From Aurantimicrobium photophilum (GTDB lineage Bacteria > Actinomycetota > Actinomycetes > Actinomycetales > Microbacteriaceae): a stretch of DNA of 64,000 nucleotides. Positions 37,601-46,597 of this stretch are shown here, one piece after another (the stretch's first letter is position 1; each line of letters begins with the position of its first letter). The stretch lies in contig NZ_CP023994.1 in assembly GCF_003194085.1 (NCBI RefSeq), positions 434,001 to 498,000 of the forward strand, read 5' to 3'. The notes below the pieces were generated by a model that was not told the origin of the DNA, searched no databases, and saw only the letters and a program-made list of their open reading frames with translations. Position numbers and translations under genes: made by a program.

Positions 37601-38689
37601 GTGGACATCGATCTCAGAGTTCTCAAGCTCATGGAAACCGAAAAAGGTATTCCCTTCGATGAGTTGGTAGAGATCATCGAACAGGCCATCCTCACCGCCT
37701 ACCAAAAGCACATGGTTCAGGCTGAGCCTCGTGTTGCGCCGGTGAAGAACCCTAAGAGCGCAACTGGACTCGGTGGTGGTGCAGGTTCTGCAGACACCGA
37801 TACTCCTCGTGCGCCTCGTGTTGCTCCTGAGCTTCCTGAAGCTCGCGTTGAACTCGACCGCAAGACCGGAATCGTGACCATCTTTGTTCCTGAGAAGGAC
37901 GATGAAGGCGTCGTCATCGGTGAAGCAGTAGCAACCCCCGACGACTTCGGCCGAATTGCCGCATTTGCAGCCAAGCAGGTCATCAACCAGCGTCTGCGCG
38001 ACATCGCAGACGAGGCCGTAATTGGCGAGTTCAAGGGCCGTGAGGGCGACATCGTTTCCGGTGTGATCCAGCAGGGTCAGAACCCCAAGATGGTCTTCAT
38101 CGACCTCGGCACCGTTGAGGCAGTGATGCCTCCAGAAGAGCAGGTTCCTGGCGAGGATTACTCACACGGTAACCGTATTCGTGTCTACGTCACCTCGGTC
38201 ACCCGCGGAACCAAGGGTCCACAGGTCACTGTTTCTCGCACCCACCCTCAGCTCGTGCGCAAGCTCTTCACAATGGAAGTTCCTGAAATTCAGAGCGGCC
38301 TGGTTGAAATCGTTGCCTTGGCCCGCGAAGCAGGCCACCGCACCAAGATTGCGGTGAAGGCAACGGATCCTGCGATCAACGCTAAGGGTGCGTGCATCGG
38401 TGAGCTCGGACGTCGTGTTCGTGCCGTCACCGAAGAGCTCAACGAGGAAAAGATCGACATCGTCGACTTCTCCACCGACCTTCCCACCTTCGTGTCGAAC
38501 GCTCTCTCACCAGCCAAGGTGTCGGACGCATTCGTTCTCGATGCAGCTACCAAGGCTGTTCGTGCCCTCGTTCCCGACTACCAGCTCTCGCTGGCAATCG
38601 GTAAGGAAGGCCAGAACGCTCGCCTGGCGGCGAAGCTTACTGGTGCCAAGATCGACATCCAGCCTGACTCCGTCATGGACGAAGACTAG
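37601..38689 (+). CDS. nusA: Transcription termination/antitermination factor NusA
   Basis: A 362-residue RNA polymerase-binding factor. The N-terminal polymerase-binding domain is at 1-125, interrupted by a Gly/Ala/Pro-rich insert (about 45-75). It is followed by an S1 domain (GDIVSGVIQQGQNPKMVFIDLG) and two KH domains (LAIGKEGQNARLAAKLTG in the last). The C-terminal acidic repeats of E. coli NusA are absent, as in other actinobacteria. GTG start with AGAGGAGG about 7 nt upstream. Confidence 0.96.
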   Translation: MDIDLRVLKLMETEKGIPFDELVEIIEQAILTAYQKHMVQAEPRVAPVKNPKSATGLGGGAGSADTDTPRAPRVAPELPEARVELDRKTGIVTIFVPEKDDEGVVIGEAVATPDDFGRIAAFAAKQVINQRLRDIADEAVIGEFKGREGDIVSGVIQQGQNPKMVFIDLGTVEAVMPPEEQVPGEDYSHGNRIRVYVTSVTRGTKGPQVTVSRTHPQLVRKLFTMEVPEIQSGLVEIVALAREAGHRTKIAVKATDPAINAKGACIGELGRRVRAVTEELNEEKIDIVDFSTDLPTFVSNALSPAKVSDAFVLDAATKAVRALVPDYQLSLAIGKEGQNARLAAKLTGAKIDIQPDSVMDED

Positions 38690-38701
38690 GCAGCACCGCA
38701 C

Positions 38702-38717
38702 GGCGGGAACCCCCGCC
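38702..38717 (+). other. Short GC hairpin between nusA and ylxR
   Basis: GGCGGG (38702-38707) pairs with CCCGCC (38712-38717) around AACC. It lacks a T-run and may be an attenuator or RNA-processing element inside the operon. Confidence 0.35.
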
Positions 38718-38736
38718 ACAGCGTTGCTGGGGTATC

Positions 38737-38979
38737 ATGGAACCTGTAAGGACGTGCATCGGCTGCCGTCAGCGCTCAGATAAGTCCGCTTTGTTGCGGG
38801 TTATCAACGTTGACGGCCGTGTTGAAGCGGATATTTCCGGTTCAGCGCCAGGTCGCGGTGCGTGGCTACACCCCACACCAGAGTGTTGCAATGAAGCAGT
38901 GAAGCGCCGAGCTTTCGGCAGAGCACTTCGCGCAGAAATTACTGACACTGAAACCATCACACAAAGGCTGAACGGCTAA
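38737..38979 (+). CDS. ylxR: YlxR family RNA-binding protein
   Basis: An 80-residue DUF448 protein, usually encoded between nusA and infB. The signature is VRTCIGCRQRSDKSALLRV near the N-terminus and PGRGAWLHP centrally. Work on homologues implicates it in binding RNA (including RNase P RNA) and in transcription regulation; the role here is inferred. The stop overlaps a mini reading frame that begins a run of overlapping stop/start codons leading toward infB. Confidence 0.9.
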   Translation: MEPVRTCIGCRQRSDKSALLRVINVDGRVEADISGSAPGRGAWLHPTPECCNEAVKRRAFGRALRAEITDTETITQRLNG

Positions 38980-39072
38980 TGGACAACTAATGAGCGGCTC
39001 GAAATGAGTTCCGTCCGTAAGTAATGGTCTGGTCCTGTTTTAACAGGGCTCAGGCCCTAAGACAGGAGAATT

Positions 39073-41787
39073 GTGGCTGCCAAACCACGCGTACACGAAG
39101 TTGCTGCCGAATACGGCATCGACAGCAAGCTTGCTCTAGCCAAGCTTAAAGATCTCGGTGAGTTCGTTAAGGGACCATCGTCAACCATTGAGCCTCCCGT
39201 AGCGCGCAAGCTGCGTAACGCTCTTGAAGCAGAAGGCATGAAGCCTGTTCCTGCTGGAGAAGCTGCAGCACCTGCTCCAAAGGCTCCTGCGAAGGCAGCT
39301 CCCGCTGCTGAAGCTCCCGCAGCACCTGCTGCCCCCACTCCTGGCCCCAAGCCAGTAGCTGAGGCACCTGCTGAAGCGCCTGCGCCTGCCGCAGAAGCTC
39401 CCGCAGCTCCTGCTGAGGGTGGCGAGGCTGCACCTAAGGCTGCTGGTGGCGCACGCCCCGGTAACAACCCCTTTGCTTCTGCTCAGGGCATGGGTACTCG
39501 CCCCGCGGGTGCTCCACGTCCCGGTAACAACCCCTTTGCATCTGCACAGGGCATGGGAACCCGCCCCGCGGGCCCTAACCCAGGCAGCATTCCCCGCCCC
39601 ATGGCTCCTCGTCCCGGCGGCATGCCACGTCCCGGCGGTGCCGGTGGCGCAGGTCGTCCCGGTGGTCCAGGTCGTCCAGGTGGTGCAGGAACTGGTTTCC
39701 AGCGTCCAGGTGGTGCTGGCGGCGGATTCCGTCCCGGTGGTGCTGGTGGAGCTGGTGCAGGTGCTGGAGCAGGCGCTCCCGCACGTCCCGGTTTTGGCCC
39801 TAACCGTCCCCCCGCAGGTGGCGGTGGCGGCCGTGGCCGTGGTCCCGGCGGTGGAACCGCTGGTGCTTTCGGTCGTGGCGGCGGAAAGTCTAAGGCACGT
39901 AAGTCGAAGAGAACAAAAAGAGCAGAGTTTGAACTCCGCGAGGCACCCTCGCTTGGTGGCGTAAGCGTTCCTCGTGGTGACGGTAACACTGTCATTCGTC
40001 TACGCCGCGGTGCATCGATTGCTGACTTCGCAGACAAGATCAATGCAACCCCCGGTAACTTGGTGACCGTTCTGTTCCACCTGGGTGAAATGGCAACCGC
40101 TACTGAGTCCATCGACGAGGCCACATTCGAAATCCTTGGTGAAGAACTGGGCTTCAAGATCCAGATCGTCTCGCCTGAGGAAGAAGACAAGGAACTCCTC
40201 GACGCCTTCAACATCGACCTCGAGCAGGAGCTCGAAGACGAAACAGATGAAGACCTCGAGATTCGTCCTCCAGTCGTCACCGTGATGGGTCACGTTGACC
40301 ACGGTAAGACTCGTTTGCTCGATGCCATCCGTAAGACCAACGTCATTGCGGGTGAAGCTGGTGGAATCACCCAGCACATCGGTGCATACCAAGTCCACGC
40401 CAACCACGAAGGCGTCGACCGTCTCATTACCTTCATTGATACCCCCGGTCACGAGGCGTTCACCGCCATGCGTGCACGTGGTGCTCAGGTTACCGACATC
40501 GCGATCCTCGTGGTCGCAGCAGATGACGGCATCATGCCTCAGACCATTGAGGCACTAAACCACGCTCAGGCAGCTGGCGTTCCCATCGTTGTTGCTGTCA
40601 ACAAGGTGGACAAGCCAGATGCGAACCCTGCAAAGGTTCGTCAGCAGCTGACCGAATACAACCTGGTTGCCGAAGAATACGGTGGAGACGTCATGTTCGT
40701 TGACGTATCTGCACTCTCGGGCATGGGTGTGACAGAACTGCTTGACGCTGTTCTCCTCACCGCAGACGCCGGTCTTGACCTGCGTGCGAACCCCAACAAG
40801 GACGCTCGCGGTATTGCGATTGAAGCTCGTCTGGACAAGGGACGCGGTGCTGTTGCTACCGTGCTCATCGAGTCTGGAACTCTTCGCGTCGGTGACGCCA
40901 TTGTTGCGGGTACTGCTTATGGTCGTGTTCGTGCCATGGTCGACGAGAACGGTGTTGCTGTTGAGGCTGCAACTCCTTCTCGCCCCGTCCAGGTTCAGGG
41001 TCTGTCTTCCGTGCCTCGTGCCGGTGACACCTTCCTTGTTACCGAGGATGACCGTACTGCTCGTCAGATCGCTGAAAAGCGTGAAGCTGCAGAGCGCAAC
41101 GCTCAGCTGGCTAAGGCTCGCAAGCGCATCTCACTTGAAGACTTCACCAAGGCACTTGAAGATGGCAAGGTTGAGTCCCTCAACCTCATCATCAAGGGTG
41201 ACGTTTCCGGTGCTGTTGAAGCACTGGAAGAGTCCTTGCTCAAGATCGAGGTTGATGACAGCGTTCAGCTACGCATCATCCACCGTGGTGTTGGTGCTGT
41301 TACCGAGAGCGATGTTAACCTCGCAACCGTTGATAACGCTGTCATCATCGGCTTCAACGTTCGTCCCGACACCAAGGCACGTGAGCGTGCCATGCGTGAA
41401 GGTGTCGACATCCGCTTCTACTCGGTCATCTACTCGGCACTCGAGGACATTGAGAACTCCCTCAAGGGCATGCTCAAGCCTGAGTTCGAAGAGGTTCAGT
41501 CCGGTGTTGCAGAGATCCGCGAGATCTTCCGCTCGAGCAAGTTCGGCAACATCGCCGGATGTATTGTCCGCAGCGGAACGATTACTCGTAACTCGAAGGC
41601 ACGCGTTATCCGCGAGGGTATCGTTATCGCCGATGGCCTAGCCATCGAGTCTCTGCGTCGCTTCAAGGACGACGCCACTGAGGTCAAGACTGACTTCGAA
41701 TGTGGTATCGGTCTGGGTAAGTACAACGACATCCAAATCGGCGATGAGATCGAGACCATCGAACTCAAGGAAAAGCCCCGCGTTTAA
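39073..41787 (+). CDS. infB: Translation initiation factor IF-2
   Basis: A 904-residue GTPase that places initiator tRNA on the ribosome. The N-terminus has an IF2-N domain ([20 protein letters not shown]), then about 230 residues of Ala/Pro and Gly/Pro/Arg low complexity containing a tandem repeat, then a second IF2-N domain. The G domain has G1 [10 protein letters not shown]3 DTPGHEAF and G4 NKVD, followed by the C1 and C2 domains. GTG start with Shine-Dalgarno CAGGAG 6 nt upstream. The leader holds a small CCTGTT/AACAGG hairpin. Confidence 0.97.
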   Translation: MAAKPRVHEVAAEYGIDSKLALAKLKDLGEFVKGPSSTIEPPVARKLRNALEAEGMKPVPAGEAAAPAPKAPAKAAPAAEAPAAPAAPTPGPKPVAEAPAEAPAPAAEAPAAPAEGGEAAPKAAGGARPGNNPFASAQGMGTRPAGAPRPGNNPFASAQGMGTRPAGPNPGSIPRPMAPRPGGMPRPGGAGGAGRPGGPGRPGGAGTGFQRPGGAGGGFRPGGAGGAGAGAGAGAPARPGFGPNRPPAGGGGGRGRGPGGGTAGAFGRGGGKSKARKSKRTKRAEFELREAPSLGGVSVPRGDGNTVIRLRRGASIADFADKINATPGNLVTVLFHLGEMATATESIDEATFEILGEELGFKIQIVSPEEEDKELLDAFNIDLEQELEDETDEDLEIRPPVVTVMGHVDHGKTRLLDAIRKTNVIAGEAGGITQHIGAYQVHANHEGVDRLITFIDTPGHEAFTAMRARGAQVTDIAILVVAADDGIMPQTIEALNHAQAAGVPIVVAVNKVDKPDANPAKVRQQLTEYNLVAEEYGGDVMFVDVSALSGMGVTELLDAVLLTADAGLDLRANPNKDARGIAIEARLDKGRGAVATVLIESGTLRVGDAIVAGTAYGRVRAMVDENGVAVEAATPSRPVQVQGLSSVPRAGDTFLVTEDDRTARQIAEKREAAERNAQLAKARKRISLEDFTKALEDGKVESLNLIIKGDVSGAVEALEESLLKIEVDDSVQLRIIHRGVGAVTESDVNLATVDNAVIIGFNVRPDTKARERAMREGVDIRFYSVIYSALEDIENSLKGMLKPEFEEVQSGVAEIREIFRSSKFGNIAGCIVRSGTITRNSKARVIREGIVIADGLAIESLRRFKDDATEVKTDFECGIGLGKYNDIQIGDEIETIELKEKPRV
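39454..39573 (+). repeat. Tandem 19-residue repeat inside infB
   Basis: [19 protein letters not shown] is encoded twice (39454-39510 and 39517-39573), separated by the codons for Ala-Pro, a 63-nt period. The two copies differ mainly at third codon positions, so the duplication is not brand new. Confidence 0.85.
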
Positions 41788-41852
41788 GTGCGAGAAGAGG
41801 GGTCAGGTTGTCTCAACAGGGCCCCTCTTTACTTATCAGGTAAGGGAACATC

Positions 41853-42293
41853 ATGGTTGATCACGCGAGAGCTCGTAAGCTCGGTGAACTCATTAAGGTC
41901 ATCGTCGCGCAGGCACTAGAGCGCGGCGTTATCAAGGACACTCGTCTGGGCTTCGTCACGATCACTGACGTGCGCATGACTGGTGACCTCCAGCACGCCT
42001 CCATCTTCTACACCGTCTATGGCACCGATGAAGAGCGTGAAGAAACAGCTGCTGCGCTCAAGGCCAACACGGGACGTATTCGTGGTGAAGTGGGTCGCGG
42101 TCTGACCGTGCGCCTGACGCCCACCATCGAATTCATCCTGGACGCTTTGCCCGACAGCGCCAAGTCAATTGATGACTTGCTGGCTAAGGCTCACGCTCAG
42201 GACGAAGAGGTAGAAGCCCTCGCAAAGAAGGCGAAATACGCAGGGGATGAAGACCCCTATGTGAAGCCTCGTGAAGTTTCTGACGAAGACTAA
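41853..42293 (+). CDS. rbfA: Ribosome-binding factor A
   Basis: A 146-residue KH-like protein that helps mature the 5' end of 16S rRNA in the 30S subunit. The core reads ALERGVIKDTRLGFVTITDVRMTGDLQHASIFYTVYG, and LTVRLTPTIEFILDALPDSAKSID follows (residues across 75-105). It is the last gene of the nusA operon here, ending in a strong hairpin; truB, often next, is not present. Confidence 0.93.
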   Translation: MVDHARARKLGELIKVIVAQALERGVIKDTRLGFVTITDVRMTGDLQHASIFYTVYGTDEEREETAAALKANTGRIRGEVGRGLTVRLTPTIEFILDALPDSAKSIDDLLAKAHAQDEEVEALAKKAKYAGDEDPYVKPREVSDED

Positions 42294-42300
42294 GTACTTC

Positions 42301-42346
42301 AACAGTGAAGGCCTGGGAATGATCACATTCCCAGGCCTTCACTGTT
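42301..42346. terminator. Strong bidirectional terminator between rbfA and a convergent gene
   Basis: A perfect 21-bp stem (42301-42321 with 42326-42346) has a 4-nt loop ATCA and lies between two converging genes. Confidence 0.88.
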
Positions 42347-42359
42347 GTTTGTAATGAAG

Positions 42360-42641
42360 TTATTTGTTGTTCTTGGATTTGATGCGTGCAACTTCAGCAT
42401 CGATGGCTTCGTCAGTAATGAACTTGGGATCTTTGCCATAGGCGTCCAGCCCGGCAAAGAATGCACCGATCCCCATACCGAAGATTGCCCAGGCTGGCCA
42501 AAAGTATGTTCCGGGGGTCGTCATAAACCAAATGACAGTCAGAAGTGCTGAGACCCCAGCCCACACCCAGAGGTATTGCTTGAAATCAGCTTGTTTCTTG
42601 AGGCGCTTTTTAGCGAATTCACGCATCTCTGTTTCGTTCAT
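42360..42641 (-). CDS. Small 2TM-domain membrane protein
   Basis: A 93-residue protein with a charged amphipathic N-terminus (MREFAKKRLKKQADFKQYL), two transmembrane helices (about 26-43 and 48-65) and a charged tail. This layout matches the 2TM domain family (PF13239 type), whose function is unknown. The start has both a TAAGGT box 6 nt upstream and a weak Shine-Dalgarno overlap, so leaderless or led translation are both possible. Confidence 0.65.
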   Translation of the reverse strand: MNETEMREFAKKRLKKQADFKQYLWVWAGVSALLTVIWFMTTPGTYFWPAWAIFGMGIGAFFAGLDAYGKDPKFITDEAIDAEVARIKSKNNK

Positions 42642-42647
42642 GTTTTC

Positions 42648-42653
42648 ACCTTA
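42648..42653 (-). promoter_or_regulatory. -10-like box TAAGGT before the 2TM gene
   Basis: TAAGGT on the minus strand ends 6 nt before the ATG. It overlaps the stop codon of mutY. Confidence 0.45.
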
Positions 42654-43511
42654 CGCCGGGAGTTGGTAGCTGTCATCAGCGACAAGCTCAATCAAGCCGT
42701 CTTTGAGAAGCCCGGAAATTGCTCGTCCAAGCTGGGCCTTGTCTGGCCAGCAATCGTTCAGTTCTGAAGTTGACACGGTTCGGTGAGCTTCGCGAAGAAT
42801 TTTCATCACAGCTCCGCGAGCTTGTCGGTCGCTGCCTTCGTATTTCTTTTGAACCGTTTTCTTGGGTCCCACGTGTTCGGGGTAACCGGCGTTTTTCCAG
42901 GCACAGGTCCGGGCAATGGGGCATATCTCACACTGAGGATTCCGAGCGGTGCAGATGAGTGCACCAAGTTCCATAATGCCGGCGTTGAAAGCGGGGGAGA
43001 GATCTGGAGTTGGTAACAAGGCGGCCATTGCTTCAAGGTCACGCTTTGTTGACGGCGGTCCTTGATCGGCATTGCCTTGGTTGTGTCGGGCAATGACCCG
43101 ACGAATGTTGGTATCCACCACAGGTTCATGCCCGCCGAAAGCAAAGACCGCAATTGCTCGGGCTGTATAGGGGCCAACACCGGGCAGAGAAAGTAGGTCA
43201 TCCACATTGCTCGGGACTTGACCGTTGAACTTCTCCGTAATGGTGACTGCGCAGGCGTGTAACCAGAGTGCCCTGCGGGGATAACCCAGGTTTGCCCACG
43301 CTCTCACGGCATCACCGGACGGTGATGCCGCCAGCGCGGCCGGGGTGGGCCAGCGGGTCAGGAACTCGTCCAGTTTGGGAATAACACGTGCCACTGGGGT
43401 TTGCTGCAGCATGAACTCAGAAACAAGAGAACCCCACGGGGTGAAGCCAGGCTGGCGCCAAGGTAGATCTCTACCGCCGGTTTCAAACCAGTCAATAATC
43501 TCCTGCTGCAC
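42651..43511 (-). CDS. mutY: A/G-specific adenine glycosylase
   Basis: A 286-residue DNA repair enzyme that removes adenine mispaired with 8-oxoguanine. The helix-hairpin-helix reads LLSLPGVGPYTARAI and the catalytic Asp is in VVDTNIRRV. The 4Fe-4S cluster ligands are spaced C-x6-C-x2-C-x5-C (CTARNPQCEICPIARTC). It lacks the C-terminal NUDIX-like domain of E. coli MutY, ending instead in a small winged-helix-like segment. Start GTG at 43511 has a GGAG just upstream. Confidence 0.92.
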   Translation of the reverse strand: MQQEIIDWFETGGRDLPWRQPGFTPWGSLVSEFMLQQTPVARVIPKLDEFLTRWPTPAALAASPSGDAVRAWANLGYPRRALWLHACAVTITEKFNGQVPSNVDDLLSLPGVGPYTARAIAVFAFGGHEPVVDTNIRRVIARHNQGNADQGPPSTKRDLEAMAALLPTPDLSPAFNAGIMELGALICTARNPQCEICPIARTCAWKNAGYPEHVGPKKTVQKKYEGSDRQARGAVMKILREAHRTVSTSELNDCWPDKAQLGRAISGLLKDGLIELVADDSYQLPA

Positions 43512-43529
43512 GCGCTCCAGCGTAAAGGG

Positions 43530-44369
43530 TTATGAGGTTGAACTCACCTTTTTGAGTGACATCAGGGCCGCGAGCCACAGTGGAACCACGGCAAACAGCG
43601 CAACACAGACCATGGCCACGGCAATATCCACGTTTGCTTGGGAGAAAGCAGCTCCCTGAATCAGGGGAGTCAACGCGATGGTGAAGGGGAACGTGCCATA
43701 AAGCAAGACGCCTTGAAGCCAGAAACCTCGTGGTTTAACCTCGGCCATTTTTGCCAAGGCTTTCTTTGAGTTCAGCAGTGCCTGAACTACCAGGAGGAAA
43801 GCGAGGGTTTCGAAGAACCAGCCAAAGAAGTTGTGCAGGGGAATACCGAAGTAGGGGCCACCATCACGCCAGATCCACTGCTGCAGCACCGTGGCATGCC
43901 AAGGATCACTTGCCAGGTCCAGCAGTGTCATACCAAATGCCGCCATGGCGGATACGGAAACGAGCCACCAACCTCTGGCAGCAGTGGTCAACACTCCTCC
44001 GATGGAGCGTGCAACCATCAACGACGCATAGGCCATGGCGAAGTACTGCAGCTGAATCAGAGGAGGAACACCCAAAAGAAGTGGTCCCAGTGGGCCATCG
44101 GGGTAGTAATAGTTTCCAAAAACGAGGCCTGTGGCAACACCGAAAGCTTCACCCGAGAAACTAATCACCACAACAGCAAGAAATGAGAGCCACGCGGTCC
44201 GGGCCCCAGCCCAGCGAATGAAATGCCACATGGAGAACGTGACCGGCATCAGCCCGATGACCAGAGTGATGCTTCCAGGAGTTCCTGCAGGGACGAAAGC
44301 TGCTGCAAAAGATACGGCAAGAAGCAGCCACAAACCTACTGAGGTTTTTGGTGCAGTGGAGTTCGACAT
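43530..44369 (-). CDS. cruF: CruF-like carotenoid biosynthesis membrane protein
   Basis: A 279-residue multi-pass protein of the DUF422 family, which includes CruF, the bisanhydrobacterioruberin or carotenoid 1',2'-hydratase. Landmarks are GEAFGVATGLVFGNYYYPDG, LLDLASDPW and the hallmark GGPYFGIPLHNFFGWF. Seven or eight hydrophobic helices are seen. No other carotenoid gene lies in the window; products of such enzymes are C40/C50 pigments common in Microbacteriaceae. The Shine-Dalgarno GGGAGAG precedes the ATG. It lies 18 nt after mutY on the same strand. Confidence 0.78.
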   Translation of the reverse strand: MSNSTAPKTSVGLWLLLAVSFAAAFVPAGTPGSITLVIGLMPVTFSMWHFIRWAGARTAWLSFLAVVVISFSGEAFGVATGLVFGNYYYPDGPLGPLLLGVPPLIQLQYFAMAYASLMVARSIGGVLTTAARGWWLVSVSAMAAFGMTLLDLASDPWHATVLQQWIWRDGGPYFGIPLHNFFGWFFETLAFLLVVQALLNSKKALAKMAEVKPRGFWLQGVLLYGTFPFTIALTPLIQGAAFSQANVDIAVAMVCVALFAVVPLWLAALMSLKKVSSTS

Positions 44370-44417
44370 GTGCTCTCCCGGAGGCTGAAGTGAAGTTGTC
44401 TCACTCTACGACCGAAA

Positions 44418-45143
44418 TTACGCTCCGCCAACGCCTAACAGGGAACCAACTAGGTATGTCGCGGTCACTGCGATAGCGCCGAAGAACAGCTGGCGGAGGG
44501 CACTCTTCCACCATGACTTGCGCGTGAAGCGTGCTGCAAGGCCACCAGCTACCAAGAGTCCAACGCCGCCCACGCCAAGCCCCAGCGCGAGAGATTCGAA
44601 ACCAAGCGCGTAAGGGATAAGTGGAATGAATGCACCGCTTGCAAACATGGCGAACGAGGACGACGCCGCAACCCAAGGCGAAGGCTTGGAATCTGGATCC
44701 ACACCGAGTTCTTGGGCAATGTGGATGCGAGCTGCTTGTTCTTTGTTTTGGTGAACCTCTGCAGCGGCAAAACGGGCAGTTTTTTCTGCCATGCCCATCT
44801 CGATGAAGTTGAGAACGAGTTCGTTCTCTTCACCCTCAGGGTTGCGGGCGTGAGCTTGACGCTCAATCTCAAGTTCGGAATCTACCTGCTCATTGGCGGT
44901 CTTGACCGAAGCATATTCACCGAGGGCCATGGAGAATGCACCAGCTACAAGCCCAGCAGCGCCGGTGAGCACAACTGTCTGCGCGTTTGCACCTGCTGCT
45001 CCAATACCTGCAATGAGGGCAATGTTCGACACAAGACCATCCATCGCACCGAAGACGGATGCACGAAGCCATCCGCCTGCGAGGTCGGGGTGGGAGTGAT
45101 CGTATTCGTGCGGATCAGCGCCCTTGAGTGTGGTGGAGATCAT
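44418..45143 (-). CDS. VIT1/CCC1 family iron/manganese transporter
   Basis: A 241-residue membrane protein of the vacuolar iron transporter family. The first helix region ASVFGAMDGLVSNIALIAG holds the conserved metal-path Asp, and ALGEYASVKTANEQVDSE the Glu-rich cytoplasmic metal-binding segment. Five transmembrane helices are expected. It probably exports or sequesters Fe2+ or Mn2+. A Shine-Dalgarno CGGAG precedes the start. Confidence 0.85.
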   Translation of the reverse strand: MISTTLKGADPHEYDHSHPDLAGGWLRASVFGAMDGLVSNIALIAGIGAAGANAQTVVLTGAAGLVAGAFSMALGEYASVKTANEQVDSELEIERQAHARNPEGEENELVLNFIEMGMAEKTARFAAAEVHQNKEQAARIHIAQELGVDPDSKPSPWVAASSSFAMFASGAFIPLIPYALGFESLALGLGVGGVGLLVAGGLAARFTRKSWWKSALRQLFFGAIAVTATYLVGSLLGVGGA

Positions 45144-45157
45144 GTGTGTCGGCTCCG

Positions 45158-45361
45158 TTAGAAGTCGTACTGCTCGTTTTCGAGCTCTTCTTCTTTGCTT
45201 TCGGCAACGACATCAGCGACTGCAAGTGCGACTGAAATTCCCCAGCCCAACCAGACCAGAATCAAACGCCAATCGCGAGGACCGCGCGCGGTTGCACGCA
45301 GCGCAGAAAAGCCACCGAAGAGCGCTCCGAGGACACTGGCGTTGAATAAGAACTTGCGCAT
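45158..45361 (-). CDS. Small membrane protein of unknown function
   Basis: A 67-residue protein with two hydrophobic stretches (about 6-22 and 33-50) and a C-terminal acidic tail (ESKEEELENEQYDF). It lies 14 nt upstream of the VIT gene on the same strand, so they are likely cotranscribed. I do not recognise a named family. It is divergent from ftsE across 78 bp. Confidence 0.6.
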   Translation of the reverse strand: MRKFLFNASVLGALFGGFSALRATARGPRDWRLILVWLGWGISVALAVADVVAESKEEELENEQYDF

Positions 45362-45439
45362 GTTTCAAGGTTATCGGTTCGTCGGCACGCCCGCGCCTTT
45401 CAGCTTTTTGGGAAACTCCCCGCATAGGCTCAATGAGTC

Positions 45440-46597
45440 ATGATTCGCTTTAGTACGGTCACCAAAAAGTACGCTGGTTCCTCGCGTCCCGCCCTTAACG
45501 GCGTTGACTTCGAGATTCTGCGCGGAGAATTCGTCTTCCTGGTGGGAGCGTCCGGTTCTGGTAAGTCTTCCTGCCTGCGTTTGATGATCAAGGAAGATAA
45601 GCCCAACGCTGGTTCTATCCACGTACTTGGCCAGGACTTGGGTTCGATCTCGAACCGCAAGATCCCCTATTTCCGTCGCAACCTTGGTGTTGTGTTCCAG
45701 GACTTCCGTCTTCTTCCTAACAAGACCGTCTTCGACAACGTTGCCTTCACCCTGCAGGTGATTGGTAAGTCTCGTGGTTTCATTCAGGAAGCTGTTCCTG
45801 ATGTCCTCAAGATGGTGGGTCTAGCCGGTAAGGCACAGCGTTACCCGCACGAACTTTCTGGTGGTGAGCAGCAGCGTGTGGCTATTGCGCGCGCGATTGT
45901 GAACAAGCCCGCTCTTCTCCTCGCCGATGAGCCCACCGGTAACCTCGACCCCGCCACTAGCGCCGGCATCATGGCGTTGCTTGAGCGAATTAACGCCGGT
46001 GGAACCACCATTGTGATGGCGACCCACGCTGCTGACTTCGTGGACCGCATGCAAAAGCGCGTGATTGAGCTTGTTGCAGGTCAGATTGTTCGTGACGAAC
46101 GTGAATCTGGCTATGGCAACACCGCAGCACTGCCCATTGTTGGTGCAGATGCGACCATCAACTCCACTGGTGACCACACGGCCGCAGCGGCAGCTGCGAT
46201 GGCAGCAACAACGCGCCCACAGGGCATCGTGACTGCTTCCGAGCAGCCTCAGATCATTGAAACAACAGACATCGTGGTTCCCACCCCTGTATTTGAACAG
46301 GTTGATGAAATCACGATGGATGCTGTACCTGAGATCCCTAGTGCCTATGACACCGGTGAAATCGATGATCTGGGCGACCTCAGTGAACTCTTTGGCATGA
46401 ACGATTCACGTCCAGTTCAGCGCCTCGATAAGCCTGCCTTCCAGGATGCTCCCGCAGCTTCTGGCGAGCCTGAGCCACTGACTAAGCCACAGGTTGACCT
46501 GAGCTCCTTGCCGTTGACGGAACGCCTACGCATTCAGGCACAGCAGCGCGCGAAGAACACCGGCAACGATGACCAGAATGTGGGGCCTGTTCGATGA
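45440..46597 (+). CDS. ftsE: Cell division ATP-binding protein FtsE with long C-terminal tail
   Basis: FtsE is the ABC ATPase that, with FtsX, controls peptidoglycan hydrolases at the septum. Walker A is GASGSGKS (36-43), the signature ELSGGEQQRVAIARAIV, Walker B LLLADEPTGNLD. The ABC domain ends near 220, the whole length of most FtsE proteins; here about 165 more residues follow, rich in Ala, Pro, Asp and Thr, ending in a basic helix (LPLTERLRIQAQQRAKN). Such tails occur in Microbacteriaceae. It overlaps ftsX by 4 nt. prfB, the usual upstream neighbour, is not here. Confidence 0.94.
   Translation: MIRFSTVTKKYAGSSRPALNGVDFEILRGEFVFLVGASGSGKSSCLRLMIKEDKPNAGSIHVLGQDLGSISNRKIPYFRRNLGVVFQDFRLLPNKTVFDNVAFTLQVIGKSRGFIQEAVPDVLKMVGLAGKAQRYPHELSGGEQQRVAIARAIVNKPALLLADEPTGNLDPATSAGIMALLERINAGGTTIVMATHAADFVDRMQKRVIELVAGQIVRDERESGYGNTAALPIVGADATINSTGDHTAAAAAAMAATTRPQGIVTASEQPQIIETTDIVVPTPVFEQVDEITMDAVPEIPSAYDTGEIDDLGDLSELFGMNDSRPVQRLDKPAFQDAPAASGEPEPLTKPQVDLSSLPLTERLRIQAQQRAKNTGNDDQNVGPVR

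Noticed and set aside
39483-40280. A proline-rich 265-codon minus-strand frame opposite infB
   Set aside because: Its Pro/Gly runs are the complement of the Gly/Pro/Arg linker of IF-2.
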